Part shown: positions 55,303 through 63,823 of the stretch, in pieces
Numbering within the stretch: the stretch's first letter is position 1
Layout: every line of letters starts with the position of its first letter
Assembly (NCBI RefSeq): GCF_051535235.1
Contig: NZ_JBPPLZ010000012.1
Coordinates: forward strand, 5,381 to 69,380
DNA: 64,000 bases
Source: Nitrobacter sp051535235
Lineage (GTDB): Bacteria; Pseudomonadota; Alphaproteobacteria; Rhizobiales; Xanthobacteraceae
Direction of reading: 5' to 3'
Program-made: the position numbers and the translations under genes
The notes under the pieces: generated by a model
What the model saw: only the letters and a program-made list of their open reading frames with translations
Database searches by the model: none
Told to the model about the DNA's origin: nothing

Positions 55303-55573
55303 CTGCGGCTCCCGTTGCTTCGGAATCGGCAGCGGCCCTAAGCGCCCGAGCCGACACCGCGCCCGGAACGAGGCAGGCTTCCATATCGGGTAGCTCGTTC
55401 ACATCGATACCGAGCTGCGGCTCCGGACCGGTGGGATCGACGCCGTATGAGGATGCGGGTAAGTCGTGGCCCCACGGTTTTACCGTCGCGCCGGTGACCG
55501 CAATGGATGGCTTGTCGCTGTGTTGGGACGCTCTGGCTTCGATCTCGAAATACGTGCGGGGTTCGTCTGTCAT
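55289..55573 (-). CDS. Hypothetical acidic protein (94 aa)
   Basis: Start ATG 55573, overlapping the stop of the zinc-finger gene by 4 bp (ATGA). MTDEPRTYFEIEARASQHSD and PQLGIDVNELPDMEACLVPG. Acidic and mostly polar. Unknown role. Confidence 0.6.
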   Translation of the reverse strand: MTDEPRTYFEIEARASQHSDKPSIAVTGATVKPWGHDLPASSYGVDPTGPEPQLGIDVNELPDMEACLVPGAVSARALRAAADSEATGAADDLE

Positions 55574-55728
55574 GATGCGCGGGATTCCTCTTGCTGCTGT
55601 TCGCGGAATCGCTTCACGGCTTCCCGCCGTTCGGTGGCGAAGTGGGCGTCTGAGCATTCCCTGCAACAGCATTTTTGACGGTTCGAATAGGGAATGAAGT
55701 CGCAGCCGCACGTTAGGCATTGCTTCAT
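55570..55728 (-). CDS. Tiny zinc-finger protein (52 aa)
   Basis: MKQCLTCGCDFIPYSNRQKC, CCRECSDAHFATERREAVKR: CxxCxC...CCxxC, like the zinc ribbons at the ends of phage proteins, and similar in design to the C-terminal finger of the 194-aa gene at 56611. ATG 55728 has GGAG upstream. Confidence 0.65.
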   Translation of the reverse strand: MKQCLTCGCDFIPYSNRQKCCCRECSDAHFATERREAVKRFREQQQEESRAS

Positions 55729-55884
55729 CGGCAAATCTCCATTGTATGAAAATAATCCTAACATACTCTGGCAGAAATGTCAACTATATCAATAACTTGT
55801 CTAGAGCTGAGCTATTCCGTACCCGCACAGCCAACGAAAAGGCCGCCGAAGCGCGGCCTCAAATTCGCGACGTGTTGATGGTGA

Positions 55885-56322
55885 TTAGTTGGTCCGCCTC
55901 GACTTCTTACGCTTCAACTTCGGTCGATGATCAAGCGAGCGGATGTGTTTGAAGGCAGCCTCTAGAGACAAATGCGAACTGATGGTTCGTAATCTCTCAA
56001 GTTCTTGCCGAACCTCAGTTTCATGGTTCGCCAACGTCCTGCATTTCTGCCCCCATCGAACAGTGAAGGGAAAATGACTTATGACGTAGGCTTCAAGCTC
56101 GCCATGCTTTAGCTGGGCCTTGGCAGCGTTTAGGTTTTTGCCGATGCTGATTGCCTTCTCAACGGCGGTGAGCGCAGCGCGTTGAAGCTCGGCATAGTCC
56201 GCGTTGATCTCGGCCGCAAGCTCTGTAAGCGTTGGCTGTGGTGGCGGGATCACAATCAATTCCCGCTGTGGCGATGCGATCGGAAACATTGCAGCCAAGA
56301 GTTTGATGACAGTATCGCTCAT
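55885..56322 (-). CDS. DUF3102-like protein
   Basis: 145 aa. LTELAAEINADYAELQRAAL, AVEKAISIGKNLNAAKAQLK and HGELEAYVISHFPFTVRWGQ follow the DUF3102 pattern (helix, I-x-x-G-x-x-L-x-x-A-K-x-x-x-x-H-G-x-W/E). Found in plasmids, phages and islands; presumed DNA-related. Start overlaps the AlpA-like gene by 4 bp (ATGA). A 156-bp space follows before the tiny zinc-finger gene. Confidence 0.75.
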   Translation of the reverse strand: MSDTVIKLLAAMFPIASPQRELIVIPPPQPTLTELAAEINADYAELQRAALTAVEKAISIGKNLNAAKAQLKHGELEAYVISHFPFTVRWGQKCRTLANHETEVRQELERLRTISSHLSLEAAFKHIRSLDHRPKLKRKKSRRTN

Positions 56323-56504
56323 CGCGCCGCCCCTTCCAGCTTGCGCTCCAATGCCACCAAAGGCACCCTGAGCAGCCGACCAATCCGCACGGTAGGGATG
56401 TCACCACGCTGTGCCGCTTTGTAGCTGGCATTGCGGCTGAGTCCGAAAAACTCCCTGCCCGCCTCCGGCACAGTGAGCGTTTTCCTTTCGTGTTCCATTT
56501 TCAT
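56319..56504 (-). CDS. AlpA-like / excisionase-type regulator
   Basis: 61 aa single winged helix: RKTLTVPEAGREFFGLSRNA, SYKAAQRGDIPTVRIGRLLR. This is the AlpA/helix-turn-helix-17 form used as master activator and excisionase in satellites and cryptic prophages. First gene of the long leftward run and divergent from the integrase side; an inverted repeat between them is its likely target. Confidence 0.85.
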   Translation of the reverse strand: MKMEHERKTLTVPEAGREFFGLSRNASYKAAQRGDIPTVRIGRLLRVPLVALERKLEGAAR

Positions 56505-56558
56505 AAGTCACCTTGGGTTTGTGAGCGAACACGGACACGATGATACTGGCAATGCCTA

Positions 56559-56590
56559 CATGTAATGGATAAGGTACGATCCAATACATG
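56559..56590. promoter_or_regulatory. Operator-like inverted repeat between alpA-like and integrase genes
   Basis: Arms CATGTAATGGA (56559-56569) and TCCAATACATG (56580-56590), one mismatch, 10-nt spacer; whole-turn centre spacing of 21 bp suits a dimeric regulator. Sits in the only divergent promoter region of the element. Confidence 0.7.
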
Positions 56591-56610
56591 ATCCGTTGCA
56601 AAAAGCGCCA

Positions 56611-57195
56611 ATGCCCAGTCTCATTTTCGATTTCAAATGGTATAAAGACAGCAAGGGATATCGGCTGGTTTCGGCTCCACGATTGAAAGCGGGGCAGAAC
56701 ATCGTGGATCGCGCGGCGGCGGACATTCAGCCTGCTCGGATCGTTCGTAATGGCGGAAGGCTGGCGCCCTGTCAGCCTATGAAAATCGAAAAGCTATTCG
56801 AACGATTTTCGAGACTGACCACAGCGGAGCAGATTTTGAAATTCGTTGAGACATACGGCCCGCTAACTGCGCAGGGGCTCCGCGGAAAAGGAGACGTTGT
56901 GCTTGATGTGCTCGATGAGGCTGAGCATATGCGGAGGGGCGTGAGCAAGGCGCTAGGGAAACTCAATGTTGCAATCGACACCCTGCACGGCGAGACGCGA
57001 TTGACGGTTAGTCCCGCAAGCTTGCTAGACGCGATCTGGCTTCAATTCGCTCAGGCGAACGTCCCCTCTAGGGAATGCCCGCAATGCAACAAGCGGTTTT
57101 TGTTCGGAGCCGCTGCGGGTCTCAGGAAAGATGCGAAGTTTTGTTCGTCGGACTGTCAGAAACGATATAACAGCCTCAAGCGAAGTCGGCGGTGA
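56611..57195 (+). CDS. Hypothetical protein with C-terminal zinc finger
   Basis: 194 aa from ATG 56611 (an in-frame TTG at 56596 is possible). Helical middle part (RLTTAEQILKFVETYGPLTA) and a C-terminal C-x2-C...C-x4-C finger: RECPQCNKRFLFGAA, KDAKFCSSDCQKRYNSLKRS. The finger recalls CGNR-type zinc fingers. Three bases before the integrase, so both are expressed together. Possibly a DNA- or RNA-binding regulator (inference). Confidence 0.7.
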   Translation: MPSLIFDFKWYKDSKGYRLVSAPRLKAGQNIVDRAAADIQPARIVRNGGRLAPCQPMKIEKLFERFSRLTTAEQILKFVETYGPLTAQGLRGKGDVVLDVLDEAEHMRRGVSKALGKLNVAIDTLHGETRLTVSPASLLDAIWLQFAQANVPSRECPQCNKRFLFGAAAGLRKDAKFCSSDCQKRYNSLKRSRR

Positions 57196-57198
57196 CAC

Positions 57199-58329
57199 AT
57201 GGCCTCGGTACGCAAGCGCACCTGGACAGCCCCAAGCGGTGAAACCAAGACGGCTTGGATGGTGGACTATGCTGACAGCCGTGGTGATCGACAGCGAAAG
57301 CATTTCCCCACGAAGAAGGCAGCCGATGCATTCCGCATCAGTGTTGAGGGGCAATTACAGACCGGCATCTATCGGCCCGACGCGAGCAAGCTAACAATGC
57401 AGAAGGCGGCGGAGAGTTTCCTAGAACGATGCAAGGGCAGGCACGCCCGCGACGAGCGAATGACGCGCAAGATGCTGGTGGTCTACACCGGCCACGTCAA
57501 CAATCACATCCTGCACCGTGAGCGTGGCGTTGCGGCTTGGAAACTATCGCAATTAACCGCCAAAGCCGTTGGCGAGTTTCGGGATCGGCTTCGGACGGCG
57601 GGCGTGAGTGTGCCAACAACGCGCAAAATCCTCTCAACCCTGCATGGCATTATTGAACACGCGGTCTCTCAAGATTGGATTGCCACGAATGCAGCGCAGG
57701 GAGTCAGGGTGATCGGCAGCCGAAGCGAAGGCTCTAAGAAAGTTGTGCCACCGCCAAAGGAAGCTATGCGGGCACTACTCGCCAACGCCGCTGACGACGA
57801 TTTGCGGCTCAAGCTGATCTTCGCCGCATCCACAGGCGCAAGGGCTGGTGAGCAATGGGCTGCGAAATGGGACGATGTGGACTTTGATAAGAGCGAGTTG
57901 AATATTCGAGCCCGCGTTGACGCCTATGGCGAGGAAGGCGCACCCAAGAGCGCAGCAGGGGTGCGCACGGTACCGCTATCGGATCAATTGATGTCGGCGC
58001 TCAAGGCTTGGAAGCTGCGCTCGAAGTTCTCAAAGCCCAGCGATCTAATCTTTCCCAACAAGCAAGGCAGGCACACCAGCCACGACAACTTAGTGAAGCG
58101 TCGTTTCCTTCCCCTATTCGCCGGGCTCGGCCTTGAGCGATTCAACTGGCATGGGCTCCGGCACTTCGCCATATCGTGTTGGATCGAAGCGGGCATGTCC
58201 CCAAAGACTGTGCAAACTTTTGCGGGCCACGCATCGCTCCAAGTCACGATGGATCGCTACGGCCATCTATTCCCCAGCGACAGCCATAAGCGGGCAATGG
58301 ATCAAATCGCCAAGGGACTTTTCAGCTAG
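57199..58329 (+). CDS. Tyrosine integrase of the tRNA-fMet element
   Basis: 376 aa, complete. N-terminal arm-type domain (KRTWTAPSGETKTAWMVDYA), core-binding domain (about 65-170) and catalytic domain with AASTGARAGEQWAAKWDDVD (Arg; family motif slightly altered from the usual G-x-R), Lys in the beta hairpin, FNWHGLRHFAISCWIEAG and FAGHASLQVTMDRYGHLF (His and Tyr). Located 175 bp from the intact tRNA gene, the usual place for an integrase acting on att sites. Confidence 0.93.
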   Translation: MASVRKRTWTAPSGETKTAWMVDYADSRGDRQRKHFPTKKAADAFRISVEGQLQTGIYRPDASKLTMQKAAESFLERCKGRHARDERMTRKMLVVYTGHVNNHILHRERGVAAWKLSQLTAKAVGEFRDRLRTAGVSVPTTRKILSTLHGIIEHAVSQDWIATNAAQGVRVIGSRSEGSKKVVPPPKEAMRALLANAADDDLRLKLIFAASTGARAGEQWAAKWDDVDFDKSELNIRARVDAYGEEGAPKSAAGVRTVPLSDQLMSALKAWKLRSKFSKPSDLIFPNKQGRHTSHDNLVKRRFLPLFAGLGLERFNWHGLRHFAISCWIEAGMSPKTVQTFAGHASLQVTMDRYGHLFPSDSHKRAMDQIAKGLFS

Positions 58330-58466
58330 AACAGTGAGCGAACAACTCGCTGGTTCATGTGCCATCTATGTGCCACGCACTCGCGGGCACGACGAAGGAC
58401 GACACGGTAACCCGTTGGTTTTGCAAGGCATTCGCTGGCACCACGAATATGCCCGGCTTAGAAACG

Positions 58467-58503
58467 ATTTCGCCCGCTAAGCCGTTGACCTAGCGGGCGA
58501 AAT
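58467..58503 (-). terminator. Element-supplied hairpin behind the tRNA gene
   Basis: 13-bp perfect stem (ATTTCGCCCGCTA / TAGCGGGCGAAAT) with an 11-nt loop, beginning 1 bp after the CCA end. It replaces the displaced native terminator at 49923-49965 and probably also ends the integrase transcript coming from the other side. Confidence 0.7.
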
Positions 58504-58504
58504 T

Positions 58505-58581
<77 letters not shown>

Positions 58582-58842
58582 CTAAACTTTCGCGTGCCTT
58601 CGAGGACCCATACCGGAGAGTGACTTTATCGACGCTTGAAGGCGTCGACTGATGACCGGCCCGAGGCTCCTGAGAAGGCGACCCGGGCAAATGCCCGCGG
58701 TGCGCAGCGTATGTACCAACACGAGTCTGCTTTGGAAAGGGCTGCTGCGGATATTTTCTGAGTTTTATGAAGCCGATGGCGGTCTATAGCGCCTTCGAGG
58801 GGAGCATCCTCGGGCTTGATCCGATGATGAACATCCGTTCGG

Positions 58843-58864
58843 GTGAAGAAAACGCGTCAAAACA
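58843..58864 (+). repeat. Dispersed intergenic repeat, copy 2
   Basis: Identical over 22 bp to 15121-15142 (starts GTGAAGAAAACGCGTCAAAA). Confidence 0.7.
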
Positions 58865-58956
58865 CTATCTAGACCGCTACCCGATCTGAATGAATCGAGA
58901 TTCCCAAATCGACGTTGCGGCGATTCAAGTTGTCTACGGGAAGAAAGGCGGCAGAT

Positions 58957-59100
58957 ATGTCGAAAGCTCTATTGGTCGATCTTCGGAACGTGCGGTGGCA
59001 ACGCGGTGCGTGCTGGCGCAACCCAGCACGAGGCAGCTGAACGTTTTGGTGTGGCGCGGCCAGCGTCAGCCGTTGGCAGAGGGTGGAGCGCCCGCCGAGT
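58957..59100 (+). pseudogene. IS630-type transposase N-terminal remnant
   Basis: MSKALLVDLR at 58957, then in a shifted frame AGATQHEAAERFGVARPASA, the helix-turn-helix start of IS630-family transposases. No DDE catalytic part remains and at least one frameshift separates the pieces. Confidence 0.55.
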
Positions 59101-59224
59101 GATGTGCCGACCGGAAGCGCTCGGGGTGACCGCAAGTCGGGCCGCATCGACGCTCACAGCCGTCGCAGAAGCGCTCGGCCCTCAACTTCGGTGAATTTCA
59201 TAACCTGTTAGCGAGGGCCGACTG

Positions 59225-60298
59225 TTAGCGAGGACTGAGGGCAGGAATCAGATTGCTCGCGAGCTTCCTGACCAGACCGACGAAGGCTGCTGTCCAGGCC
59301 AATAGCGCGACATAAATAAAAACATCGGCAATGGGACGCAGGAAATCCAGCCGCATGGCGCTAGCCATCTCATAAGTACAGACAGTGTACATTCCTAACG
59401 GAAAGACTGCACTCCAATAGGCCGGGTCGTACCTGAGCGGAAATCGTCGGTGAAAATGCCGCCAAACGACCAAGACGATAAGCAGCGGGATCCACCAGGT
59501 TCCGGCCGCCCAGAAGAAGATCGTAAACCCTTTAAGAAAGGGAAGTAGTTCATCAAGAAACCAGGCATCCGCAGCGTTCTCTATCAAAATCGAACCGGCG
59601 AGCGTCGAGATCGCCATCGCTCCCATGTTGATCCAGTATGAGGGCACAAAATCGGCCGGCGAGAACTTGAAGAACATGTACCGATAGAAGATCAACGAGA
59701 TGATCGAAATGTACAGCATGCCGCCCCATAGCAACATCGACAGGGCGAGAAAATTGACGTCCAGACGAAGGGGCTGACTAATGTGCCGCGCGAGGAGTGC
59801 GCTGAGGAGCGAGATTGCTTGCGTCGAAACAACCGCGAGCAACCAAGCCCCGGTAATACCCTGATCGATGGTCGGCTTGGTCTCCATGATCGTCAGATTG
59901 GCGAAAATCGTGTAGGTGAGGATGATCCAAAGTAAAATGCCAAAAATCCACAGCCCCAACGCAAGGTTCAGAGCGCCAGCGAGTACGAGCTGATTCGCCA
60001 TCACGCCGGTGGCAGCAACTGCAGAGAGAAATCCTGGCGCCGATCGGTGATCTGTCAGATCGGCAATTAAGGCTCGACGGTAGCGCACGAGTCGCCACGA
60101 CGTTAAAATCCATAGCACGACAAACTGAACTGCATTCAGCCACAACAGGAGGACGGCGATTGGATGAAAGCCTGCCCGCTCCGAGGCAATGGAGACAATC
60201 CCGGTTGCCATAACCAAAGCGAAATATGCTGGTGAAAGGCGACGGGCACCGCGCAAGCGAAGCCGGAAGCGACGTTTCGATTTGTCGAACGGCTGCAC
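59225..60298 (-). CDS. TDT-family (TehA/Mae1/SLAC1-like) transporter
   Basis: 357 aa, about ten helices. LSPAYFALVMATGIVSIASE and the later YWINMGAMAISTLAGSILIE fit the tellurite-resistance/dicarboxylate transporter superfamily; members move anions such as sulfite, malate or nitrate. Start GTG 60298 has no clear ribosome site. Following narK on the same strand, it may export or import an anion of nitrogen metabolism (inference). Confidence 0.83.
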   Translation of the reverse strand: MQPFDKSKRRFRLRLRGARRLSPAYFALVMATGIVSIASERAGFHPIAVLLLWLNAVQFVVLWILTSWRLVRYRRALIADLTDHRSAPGFLSAVAATGVMANQLVLAGALNLALGLWIFGILLWIILTYTIFANLTIMETKPTIDQGITGAWLLAVVSTQAISLLSALLARHISQPLRLDVNFLALSMLLWGGMLYISIISLIFYRYMFFKFSPADFVPSYWINMGAMAISTLAGSILIENAADAWFLDELLPFLKGFTIFFWAAGTWWIPLLIVLVVWRHFHRRFPLRYDPAYWSAVFPLGMYTVCTYEMASAMRLDFLRPIADVFIYVALLAWTAAFVGLVRKLASNLIPALSPR

Positions 60299-60417
60299 TA
60301 GACTTTGTGAACCTTGAGTTCAAGCACCACTTTAACGCAACCGCCCCGGCACCGGGGCGGTCAATGACGTCTTTGAACGACCGATATCACATCGGAAGCC
60401 ACACTTAAAAACGGACT

Positions 60418-61668
60418 TCAATGCGCAGGGACAGCCTCGGCAATTGCTCCACGGATCGGCTGGACATCTCTGAAGCCGACTCGTGAGAACGCTACGTAAA
60501 ATGCAGCAGCGTTCATCAACGCCCAAACAACGAAACCAAGCGTGTAGCCTCCCAGAAGAAAATTGCTGGCAGCCAGGATTGCCGTCATCGTAAAGCCACA
60601 GGCAGCGCCAGCGGCTTTCGCCAGTCCGCTGACCGCGCCCACATGTTCAAAGTAGATCGGAATGAGCTTGATGACAGCCGCTGCGGCGGCGCCAGACATC
60701 AACGCAAGCCCATAAATGGCGACCAATTCCAAGCTCAATGAAAGCTGAAGCGCGAGGAGCACGGCCAAAACGGACATTACTCCAAACATCCAAGTCAGGA
60801 GTGACAGAACTTCATACCTGTCAGCCAGCCAACCGCCAAGCGGCCGCGTAATGGCAACGCAGACGACCAGCAGCGGAGTATAAAACGCCGAAGCACTGGT
60901 CGGATTGACGTGCCAAAAATCGACCAGGTAGGTCGGCATCGTCGACGCAAAGAAGACAAGCGTACCAAAGGCTACCCAGTAAAGACCGGGCACCAGCCAC
61001 ACGACGACGCCCGATCGGTACACGGCGAAGATCTCTCGCATCGACGTATTCTTAAGCTTCCGGTTCGGCGGGTCAGACGTAAAAAACATGTAGACCGCCG
61101 CCATCAGCAACGTAGGAATGGCGAAGATCGGAAAAATGATACGCCAACCTTCAGGATCAGACGCGTCCACGAGGTTAGTAATCACGAACGTGACGACCAT
61201 CATACCGACGGTAATTCCAACGTTACCCAGGGCAAAAAGGCCCAAAGCCATGCCCTGCCTCGATTTTGGGTACCATGACGATACGTGGGCGTTACCAACC
61301 ACGAACGTCGCACCGCCGAGCCCGAGCATCATCCCCAGAAATAAGAAGGAATAATAGCCTTCGGCGAACGTTCCGAAAATCAGAACAACCGAAAGGCAGA
61401 CGAGCAAAATTGTGAATACGGTCCGACCGCCAAACTTGTCGGTCCAGATCCCGAGAGGGATGCTGATGGCCGCCGCGAACAGTGGTTCCATTGCTGCAAG
61501 GATGAGTACCTGAGTGCTTGTGAAATGGTACCACTCAATAAGAAAAGGGGCGAGCGCGGAAAACATTCCCCAAATCGCAAAACCAAGCGAAAACGCCACG
61601 GTCGATATAAACAAAATCCTCGCATTGCCCTGAGGCTCGTCCGTCTTATCAACCCCGACATGTTCCAC
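60418..61668 (-). CDS. narK: NarK-type nitrate/nitrite transporter (MFS)
   Basis: 416 aa with twelve helices. Start placed at GTG 61668 because AGGAG lies 6 nt upstream; an in-frame TTG at 61683 is less likely. MFS motifs: GIWTDKFGGRTVFTILL after helix 2, the nitrate signature FLGMMLGLGGATFVVGNAHV with the following SSWYPKSRQGMALGLFALGN, and a second NarK signature AGAACGFTMTAILAASNFLL near helix 11. Moves nitrate and/or nitrite across the inner membrane, fitting the narJI/nxrB genes upstream. Confidence 0.93.
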   Translation of the reverse strand: MEHVGVDKTDEPQGNARILFISTVAFSLGFAIWGMFSALAPFLIEWYHFTSTQVLILAAMEPLFAAAISIPLGIWTDKFGGRTVFTILLVCLSVVLIFGTFAEGYYSFLFLGMMLGLGGATFVVGNAHVSSWYPKSRQGMALGLFALGNVGITVGMMVVTFVITNLVDASDPEGWRIIFPIFAIPTLLMAAVYMFFTSDPPNRKLKNTSMREIFAVYRSGVVVWLVPGLYWVAFGTLVFFASTMPTYLVDFWHVNPTSASAFYTPLLVVCVAITRPLGGWLADRYEVLSLLTWMFGVMSVLAVLLALQLSLSLELVAIYGLALMSGAAAAAVIKLIPIYFEHVGAVSGLAKAAGAACGFTMTAILAASNFLLGGYTLGFVVWALMNAAAFYVAFSRVGFRDVQPIRGAIAEAVPAH

Positions 61669-61862
61669 GGGTAGCTCCTGCAAAAATTGTATCCAGCCGA
61701 TACGTGCTGCGTGCTTTAATCAACGTTACTGTCTTGGCAGGACCTCAATCTATCTGCTGATAACTCGTCTCCCTCGGGCACGTGAAAGTCACGAGCTTCG
61801 GCCAACAAGCACAGCCAACAATATAAGATTAGATCCTCACCACCAACGCTGGCGCATAAGGC

Positions 61863-61890
61863 TCGCCGGCGAGCAATAACTCGCCGGCGA
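61863..61890 (-). terminator. Hairpin between narI and narK
   Basis: 11-bp perfect arms TCGCCGGCGAG and CTCGCCGGCGA with a 6-nt loop. No clear T-run follows on the minus strand, so it may be a processing or pause site in the 277-bp narI-narK gap rather than a strong terminator. Confidence 0.6.
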
Positions 61891-61945
61891 TACTCAAAAC
61901 TTCTTTCTGGATGATCTTATCAAATTCCCGTTAGTGCGCCAAGCG

Positions 61946-62623
61946 TTAGTGCGCCTGCCGTACGGTGTTTCTGATTTGCAGCTGATAAGGCCGCCACAGA
62001 TACCAGAAGGGGAACATGATCAAGTGTACCAAGCGCGAGAACGGGAACAGCGCGATCACGACAAACCCATTCAGCATGTGCGCCTTAACCGCGAACGGCA
62101 ATGCCGAAACATAATGCGTCTGCGGATTCAGTGACACCAGGGAAATAAGCCACGGCACAGCCGTGTCGATGTACCAGTCAGCACCCCAACGGTAAGCCAG
62201 TGATACCCAGAAGCCAAGTGCAACCTGAACCAGCAGCGCAACCAGCAGCACACCGTCCATCGGACTCGTAACCGCAAGAATACGCTCTGTCGTGAAGCGG
62301 CGTACCATTAGAACGCAGAGCCCAATCAGCGCGGCCAAACCAAAGGTAAAGCCAATGAGCTCAATCGTGTACAGCGCTGTCGGAGTGGCTGTAAGGCTCG
62401 CCCACATGCCAGGAACCAAAAAGCCAATCAGATGGGCTAGCAAAACAACAACGATACCATAGTGCCACGGCACCGAGCCCCAAAACAGCCGACGGTTCTC
62501 CAAGAGTTGGGAAGATAGCGTAGAGTAGGAGAAGCGGTTCGTACGGTACCTGTGAACACCTCCAAGTACCGCTACTACGATCGCCAAGTATGGCAGAACC
62601 GCAAACAGGAATACGTCATACAT
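61946..62623 (-). CDS. narI: Respiratory nitrate reductase/nitrite oxidoreductase gamma subunit
   Basis: 225 aa from ATG 62623 (GGAGG 8 nt upstream). Five helices with the haem-ligand His residues in WHYGIVVVLLAHLIGFLVPG and PFAVKAHMLNGFVVIALFPF, SRLVHLIMFPFWYLWRPYQL. Cytochrome b subunit that anchors the alpha-beta complex and passes electrons to or from the quinone/cytochrome pool. 34 bp after narJ. Confidence 0.95.
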   Translation of the reverse strand: MYDVFLFAVLPYLAIVVAVLGGVHRYRTNRFSYSTLSSQLLENRRLFWGSVPWHYGIVVVLLAHLIGFLVPGMWASLTATPTALYTIELIGFTFGLAALIGLCVLMVRRFTTERILAVTSPMDGVLLVALLVQVALGFWVSLAYRWGADWYIDTAVPWLISLVSLNPQTHYVSALPFAVKAHMLNGFVVIALFPFSRLVHLIMFPFWYLWRPYQLQIRNTVRQAH

Positions 62624-62657
62624 AGAATTTGCCTCCGTCACACATGGGATATTCTTC

Positions 62658-63686
62658 TCACGCTCGCCAATCCAGTAGGTCGTCTGCGGCGACCTCAGCA
62701 AGTGGCTTGTAAACCTTGAAGTGCTGCCGTCCAGCCTGCGTCCAAAACACAACATGTGTTTCAACCGGCGGACATCCTGGATCCGAGCATGGAAGCTCGG
62801 ACACCATGATGGTCTCATCCTCGTCGAGGTTGAATCGCTCGCGTGTCCAGCCGAGCACACGTTCCTGCTCTGCCGATCGGTCCGCGAGCCTCTTGGTCAT
62901 ACCTTCGTTCAACAAAAGACGAAGTGCATCAAGTGCCTGATGATACGGGTGCGCACGCTTTTCAACTTCATCAATGTCGTAATCTTCGCTCATCGCCAAC
63001 AGGAAGCCACCCTCGAGAACATCACCCTGGCTTTGACCGCTAAGTTGCTTCCGATCATCCTTTTGGTTCTGTCCTTCAAGCAGCTTTCGGGCTTCACGCT
63101 GCTGATCCTTTAGCTGCTTGCGCAACTCCCGGTCATCCAACTTCGAGCGTTCAATTCCTGTGTCGCCATCGATATCGGCGTGCCCGTGTTGGTGCCCCTC
63201 GGTTTCCGGCTTTGTCGTCATGCGCTCAAGCGCCGGCAATAACCCCTTGTTCAGTAGCGCATCAATATCCTCGCCATCGTTCTGTGCGGCGAACCGCAGC
63301 ACAATCGACAGGCGATCGGGAATTTCAGAAGCACTCGATTCGAAACCGCTGGCGCGATAACTCTTCTTCAACTCGACCAAAAAAATACTGCGTTTATAGT
63401 TTTCGCCAAATAGCTGATACCCGACATACGGATGGCATATGGAGTTCAGGTCGAAAAAGCCGCTATAAACCTCCTGCAGCTTCCCAATACCAGTTTCTTC
63501 AGCGAAACTGCGAAAACTCTCCAGCAAGGCCGCCGCCTGCGGTTGGACACCGCGAACCAGCGCCGCACATTCGGACGCCTTACGATCCAAACCTGGAGCG
63601 GGGTAATCGAGGATGTCAGCGAACAGATCCAAAACCTTGGAGCGGTTCGAGTACAAAACCTCTGCGCGGTGTGAAAAGCGACTCAT
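62658..63686 (-). CDS. narJ: NarJ-type assembly chaperone with extra C-terminal module
   Basis: 342 aa, about 100 longer than usual NarJ. Residues 10-155 are the NarJ fold (VLDLFADILDYPAPGLDRKA, DLNSICHPYVGYQLFGENYK). Residues 158-230 are a highly charged linker with a His-rich patch (GHQHGHADIDGD). Residues 246-260 resume a helix (HPYHQALDALRLLLNEG). The end (about 287-342) carries a CSDPGCPP motif in SELPCSDPGCPPVETHVVFW, probably a small beta module. NarJ loads the molybdenum cofactor into the alpha subunit; the added part could bind metal or the partner subunit. Confidence 0.9.
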   Translation of the reverse strand: MSRFSHRAEVLYSNRSKVLDLFADILDYPAPGLDRKASECAALVRGVQPQAAALLESFRSFAEETGIGKLQEVYSGFFDLNSICHPYVGYQLFGENYKRSIFLVELKKSYRASGFESSASEIPDRLSIVLRFAAQNDGEDIDALLNKGLLPALERMTTKPETEGHQHGHADIDGDTGIERSKLDDRELRKQLKDQQREARKLLEGQNQKDDRKQLSGQSQGDVLEGGFLLAMSEDYDIDEVEKRAHPYHQALDALRLLLNEGMTKRLADRSAEQERVLGWTRERFNLDEDETIMVSELPCSDPGCPPVETHVVFWTQAGRQHFKVYKPLAEVAADDLLDWRA

Positions 63687-63770
63687 GATCTTCTACAACT
63701 AACGTCGTCCGCGGACACTGTTGCCGGTAGCAGTCATCGCCCATGCTTTCGCGCGCGGGCTGACCAAGAC

Positions 63771-63794
63771 CCGGTTGGGCCGAAGCCCAACCGG
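63771..63794 (-). promoter_or_regulatory. UUCG-capped hairpin between nxrB/narH and narJ
   Basis: Arms CCGGTTGGGC and GCCCAACCGG, 10 bp perfect, with loop TTCG on the minus strand, a C(UUCG)G tetraloop of exceptional stability. It lies 30 bp after the beta-subunit stop, in a 137-bp gap. Likely sets mRNA stability or partial termination so the structural subunits are made in excess of NarJ and NarI. Confidence 0.75.
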
Positions 63795-63823
63795 TGTGTT
63801 GCGTTGCGTAACGCGACGAGAGC

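Larger units (their letters stand above)
58582..59224. other. Gene-poor stretch with repeat copy and IS remnant
   Basis: 643 bp between the tRNA and the TDT gene. It holds the second copy of the 22-bp dispersed repeat (58843-58864) and the IS630-type fragment listed separately. No intact gene; the tRNA promoter must lie near 58600-58640. Confidence 0.6.

Noticed and set aside
61946..62860. Long form of narI starting at 62860
   Set aside because: The extra N-terminus overlaps narJ and has no family similarity; ATG 62623 has a strong ribosome site and yields the normal 225-aa length.
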